IMG/VR virus record: IMGVR_UViG_3300034117_001174
Span: 1 to 44,843 of that record
Source: a virus
Direction: 5' to 3' (one strand)
DNA length: 44,843 nucleotides
Shown here piece after piece: positions 42,052 through 44,843 of this stretch. The position numbers and the translations under genes were made by a program. The notes beneath the pieces are model-generated. The model was not told where the DNA came from and did not search any database. It was given only the letters and a program-made list of their open reading frames with translations. Every line of letters starts with the position of its first letter. The first letter of the stretch is position 1.

Positions 42052-44843
42052 ATGGGTTTATTTGCTAAGACTGGTTCCACTACATGGTCAACCACTAAAA
42101 AAGTATTTGCTAAAACTAGTACTGGTGGTTGGTCTGTAATAAATTCTGTCTGGGCAAAAGTAGAATCTGGTTGGCAAAAAGTGTGGCCAAAAATTGCACC
42201 CTCAACGAACCCAGACGATCCGATAAACATTAGATTAAATTCTTATAATGGAACAGTAGCCACTGGCTACATGTACATAGATACAATTTTGTATGGCCAC
42301 GATGGTCTTTTTCTTAATGGACCAGCCACAGCCTCAGATAGAAAATTTGTTGCTTCAACGTCAGTTAATTTAAATGATATAGTTGCGGGGGATGTAGAAA
42401 CAACAGCCCCATTAGATGTATTTAATCTATCTAATAATACAGACACAACAAGAAATAGAATAGATGGCAATTACTTATTCTATCAATTAAAAGCTACTAA
42501 TAATCAAGACCCTACCCTGTCCTCAGTTTTAAATGGTCCAGTGCCGCCAATTAAAATTATTAAAAAAACACCATCTATTACATCAACTGTATTTACAGAG
42601 TATGGAGATGGCATCTATCAAATGGAGTTCTATGCCTCCTCTAAATGGTACAACTCACCAGACCTAGCAAATTCATATGTAAGATGGTGGAGGCATACTG
42701 ATAAAGTAAACTACAGAAATGGCACAATACTTCAAACAGATTATTTTACATCTACCAATATAAACAACTTTCAAAAATTTGGAACTGGCTGGACAGATGG
42801 ATCAAGCACATCACCAGACCTAAATGCAATTTCAATTTTGGCAACAACTGTTCCCCCAAGCGGAACATATATAATTGCAGAAGTTGTTTTAAAAAATTCT
42901 TTTACAACACATTTTAGTACCGAAGTAACAGCAGTAAAATTTAGCGGAGTCTTGCCATTTATTCGTAACGTAAGGTTTGAAGATGATAATGGAAGAGATC
43001 CAACTGATTATTTAAATAGACTTATTACAGATGGATTCTGGTATTTAAAATTTGATGTAGACAATGTTACTGCATCAACAACCTATAGGGTTGACTATAG
43101 ATTATATGATGTATTCTCTGGAACATATTATAACTTTGCAACTGGTGCATCTTTTACAAATGGAAATTCTTGGCCAACACAATACAATGTTACTGGCACA
43201 CTTAGCGGCAGCACAGCATATTTAAATGATGGAAGAAGATTTATTAATAAAACATATTTAGCTTCGGCATCGCATACTTATGGTGGAGGAATTGTAAGAT
43301 ACAGACTAGGAATTAGAATTACTGCACAAACCCCTGGTCAACAAAGAACATATTTTACTGGCGTTATAAATAATAACGGTGGACCATATGTGCTTGCTGA
43401 TACTGGAGGAGAATTTGATTTAAATACAGAATCAGTCATTACACTGGCTGCATCTAAAACATCCCCAACAGTTGCTGAGTCGATAACTTTTAGTGGAACC
43501 ACAGATTCATTTCCATCTGGATACAGCTCATTCCCAAGGCAATACAAAATAGATTTTGGAGATGGGACAACTACTGGAACTGTTGCAAATGGTGGTTGGG
43601 TAAACTTTCCTGGCACCGCAAATCCATCATTTTCTGTAACCAAATCTTATACTACGGCAGGAACTTATGCCGCAACACTTTTTTGGACACCACAAGGAGA
43701 TAAGTCTAGATCTACATCAACTCAAATTACTATTACTGTAACCGACCCACCAGTTAACATTTCAGCACCGACATTAACTGGAACCAATTTATCGCCAGGA
43801 GGAGTTTTAAATTTTGATGTTGGTTCGTGGACAAAGTCTCCAACAACTTATACCGTTAAAATATACAGAGGTACAGCAAATGTTGCCGTGTCCGAAACTC
43901 TCGTCTCAACACAAACATTAACTGCACCAACAACAACTGGTACCTACACAATAACACAAGAAGACTATACTAATACTGGCATAAGTCCAGTTCGTAGATA
44001 CTTAAGGATATTTGTAACTGCAAATAATGGCAGCGACTCGGTACAAAAATCTGGTGGAGAAGTTGGTCCAGTAACTCCACCATCTTATACAATTACCTGG
44101 AAAATGAATGACGGAACTTCAAATGATGCTGGAACGGCCTCTACATTTACCGCAGGTGGATCAGTAACTGCACCGAACCCAACAAGAGCAAATTATGTTC
44201 TTGATGGATTTAGAGAAACTGCATCTGGAACATTTTTTTATTCCGTTGCGGGAGGCGGGTCATTTAGTCCACCCACGGGAAACAGAACTATGTATGCTAG
44301 ATGGACATATTCACCACCTTCATACACTTTTGTATTTGGCAATAAAATAAGCGTTTCAACAAATGGATATATATCGCTAGGAAACACTTCAACCGTAACT
44401 GAAAACAAAACCACAACAGCAGCAGCAACATCTGGAAAGGTTTTGGCAATACTTCCTCACGACGCAAGACAGACAGCCCTATACTATTTTTCAGATACAG
44501 TAAAGTATGTTGTTAGATGGATAGGCGCAACATATAATAATGCCGCACAAGTAATGGCTTACGAGATAGCATTTTATAAAGATCAGCAGTATGCAGACTT
44601 TAAAATTTTAAATAGGTCAGTAGCCCAACAAAGCAACGATGCCTATTTAGTTGATGCTGCATCAGGAAGTGGAGTTATAACAAGCTATCCCGTAACCCCC
44701 ACAGAACTTAGTAGATGGCGTGTATATTTTAATAGCACAACTCCAATTACCCCAATAACATATACCGAACTTTCTTTAAGTGTAATGAAAAGAGATACAA
44801 CACAAGATGGGGTTGACGATAATACAACTACATTAACTACCGC
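42052..44843 (+). CDS. Giant adhesin-like tail protein (3'-truncated by window edge)
   Basis: The frame is open without a stop from ATG 42052 to the window end, at least 930 residues. It begins with a Trp-rich repeat ('TGSTTWSTTKKVFAK', 'TGGWSVINSVWAKVESGW'), a start module seen in tail proteins of other phages. Later parts include a PKD-like domain (residues about 464-563, 'RQYKIDFGDGTTTGT'), an InlB/Flg_new-type beta repeat (about 678-755, 'VTAPNPTRANYVLDGF' and 'NRTMYARWTY') and a following 'NKISVSTNGYISLGN' domain. These modules are typical of surface adhesins. A six-codon reading frame (42031-42051) overlaps the previous stop and ends directly before this ATG, so start by termination-reinitiation is plausible. 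Confidence 0.8.
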   Translation, partial: MGLFAKTGSTTWSTTKKVFAKTSTGGWSVINSVWAKVESGWQKVWPKIAPSTNPDDPINIRLNSYNGTVATGYMYIDTILYGHDGLFLNGPATASDRKFVASTSVNLNDIVAGDVETTAPLDVFNLSNNTDTTRNRIDGNYLFYQLKATNNQDPTLSSVLNGPVPPIKIIKKTPSITSTVFTEYGDGIYQMEFYASSKWYNSPDLANSYVRWWRHTDKVNYRNGTILQTDYFTSTNINNFQKFGTGWTDGSSTSPDLNAISILATTVPPSGTYIIAEVVLKNSFTTHFSTEVTAVKFSGVLPFIRNVRFEDDNGRDPTDYLNRLITDGFWYLKFDVDNVTASTTYRVDYRLYDVFSGTYYNFATGASFTNGNSWPTQYNVTGTLSGSTAYLNDGRRFINKTYLASASHTYGGGIVRYRLGIRITAQTPGQQRTYFTGVINNNGGPYVLADTGGEFDLNTESVITLAASKTSPTVAESITFSGTTDSFPSGYSSFPRQYKIDFGDGTTTGTVANGGWVNFPGTANPSFSVTKSYTTAGTYAATLFWTPQGDKSRSTSTQITITVTDPPVNISAPTLTGTNLSPGGVLNFDVGSWTKSPTTYTVKIYRGTANVAVSETLVSTQTLTAPTTTGTYTITQEDYTNTGISPVRRYLRIFVTANNGSDSVQKSGGEVGPVTPPSYTITWKMNDGTSNDAGTASTFTAGGSVTAPNPTRANYVLDGFRETASGTFFYSVAGGGSFSPPTGNRTMYARWTYSPPSYTFVFGNKISVSTNGYISLGNTSTVTENKTTTAAATSGKVLAILPHDARQTALYYFSDTVKYVVRWIGATYNNAAQVMAYEIAFYKDQQYADFKILNRSVAQQSNDAYLVDAASGSGVITSYPVTPTELSRWRVYFNSTTPITPITYTELSLSVMKRDTTQDGVDDNTTTLTT

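Noticed and set aside
42031-42054. TGA at 42049 read as Trp (altered code) joining MGRTVI to the giant protein
   Set aside because: TGA is used as a normal stop at several other genes here (12826, 16327, 23037, 33296), so reassignment is unlikely.
1-44843. Integrase, attachment site, transposon or terminase genes
   Set aside because: Nothing resembling these families was found on either strand; the window is confined to virion genes.

Overview
The window is one strand of a tailed-phage (siphovirus-type) virion-structure region. All convincing genes lie on the + strand, are tightly packed (largest gap about 120 bases) and often overlap by TAATG or ATGA junctions. The DNA is AT-rich by eye. 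A PASTA domain (a Gram-positive wall-binding module), GTG/TTG starts, and several genes whose -10 box lies only 6-8 bases before the start codon (leaderless transcripts, common in Actinobacteria) suggest an actinobacterial, perhaps aquatic, host. This host call is inference. No terminase, lysis, replication or tRNA gene is visible.

Region 1 (1-8686) is an appendage block: Ala-rich coiled-coil and repeat-built tail fibres (2-871, 2397-4361, 4859-7591), smaller fibre-related proteins, a small Cys-rich protein, and two proteins with long (Pro-Pro-X-Phe)n tracts, X being Phe, His or Tyr. One of these is a PASTA protein with 12 units and the other an FN3 protein with 35 units.

Region 2 (8749-14174) is an enzyme cassette: five paralogous 2-oxoglutarate/Fe(II) oxygenases of the prolyl-4-hydroxylase type, each with a complete HxD...H...K/R site, plus two paralogous DUF6065-like proteins. 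The most interesting hypothesis here is that these enzymes hydroxylate the Pro-rich tracts encoded just upstream, giving a hydroxyproline-rich phage appendage. A LamG-like protein (14202-15926) follows.

Region 3 (15989-23540) is the head and neck: a small conserved protein, portal, prohead protease with a scaffold nested in frame behind its own Shine-Dalgarno, major capsid protein, a HeH/LEM protein, adaptor, stopper, a gp10-like protein and a tail terminator. Region 4 (23662-33296) is the tail: major tail protein, tail assembly chaperones joined by a canonical -1 frameshift site (CCCAAAC plus a stem structure), and a 2707-residue tape measure with an embedded kinase-like segment. Region 5 (33303-44843) is the tail tip: Dit-like and hub-like proteins, small tip proteins, a large FN3 tip/fibre protein, and a giant adhesin-like protein with PKD and InlB-type repeats that runs off the window.

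Terminator-plus-promoter cassettes after the capsid and tail-tube genes insulate the two most highly expressed genes, which also use different arginine codons (CGN) from most of their neighbours (AGA).
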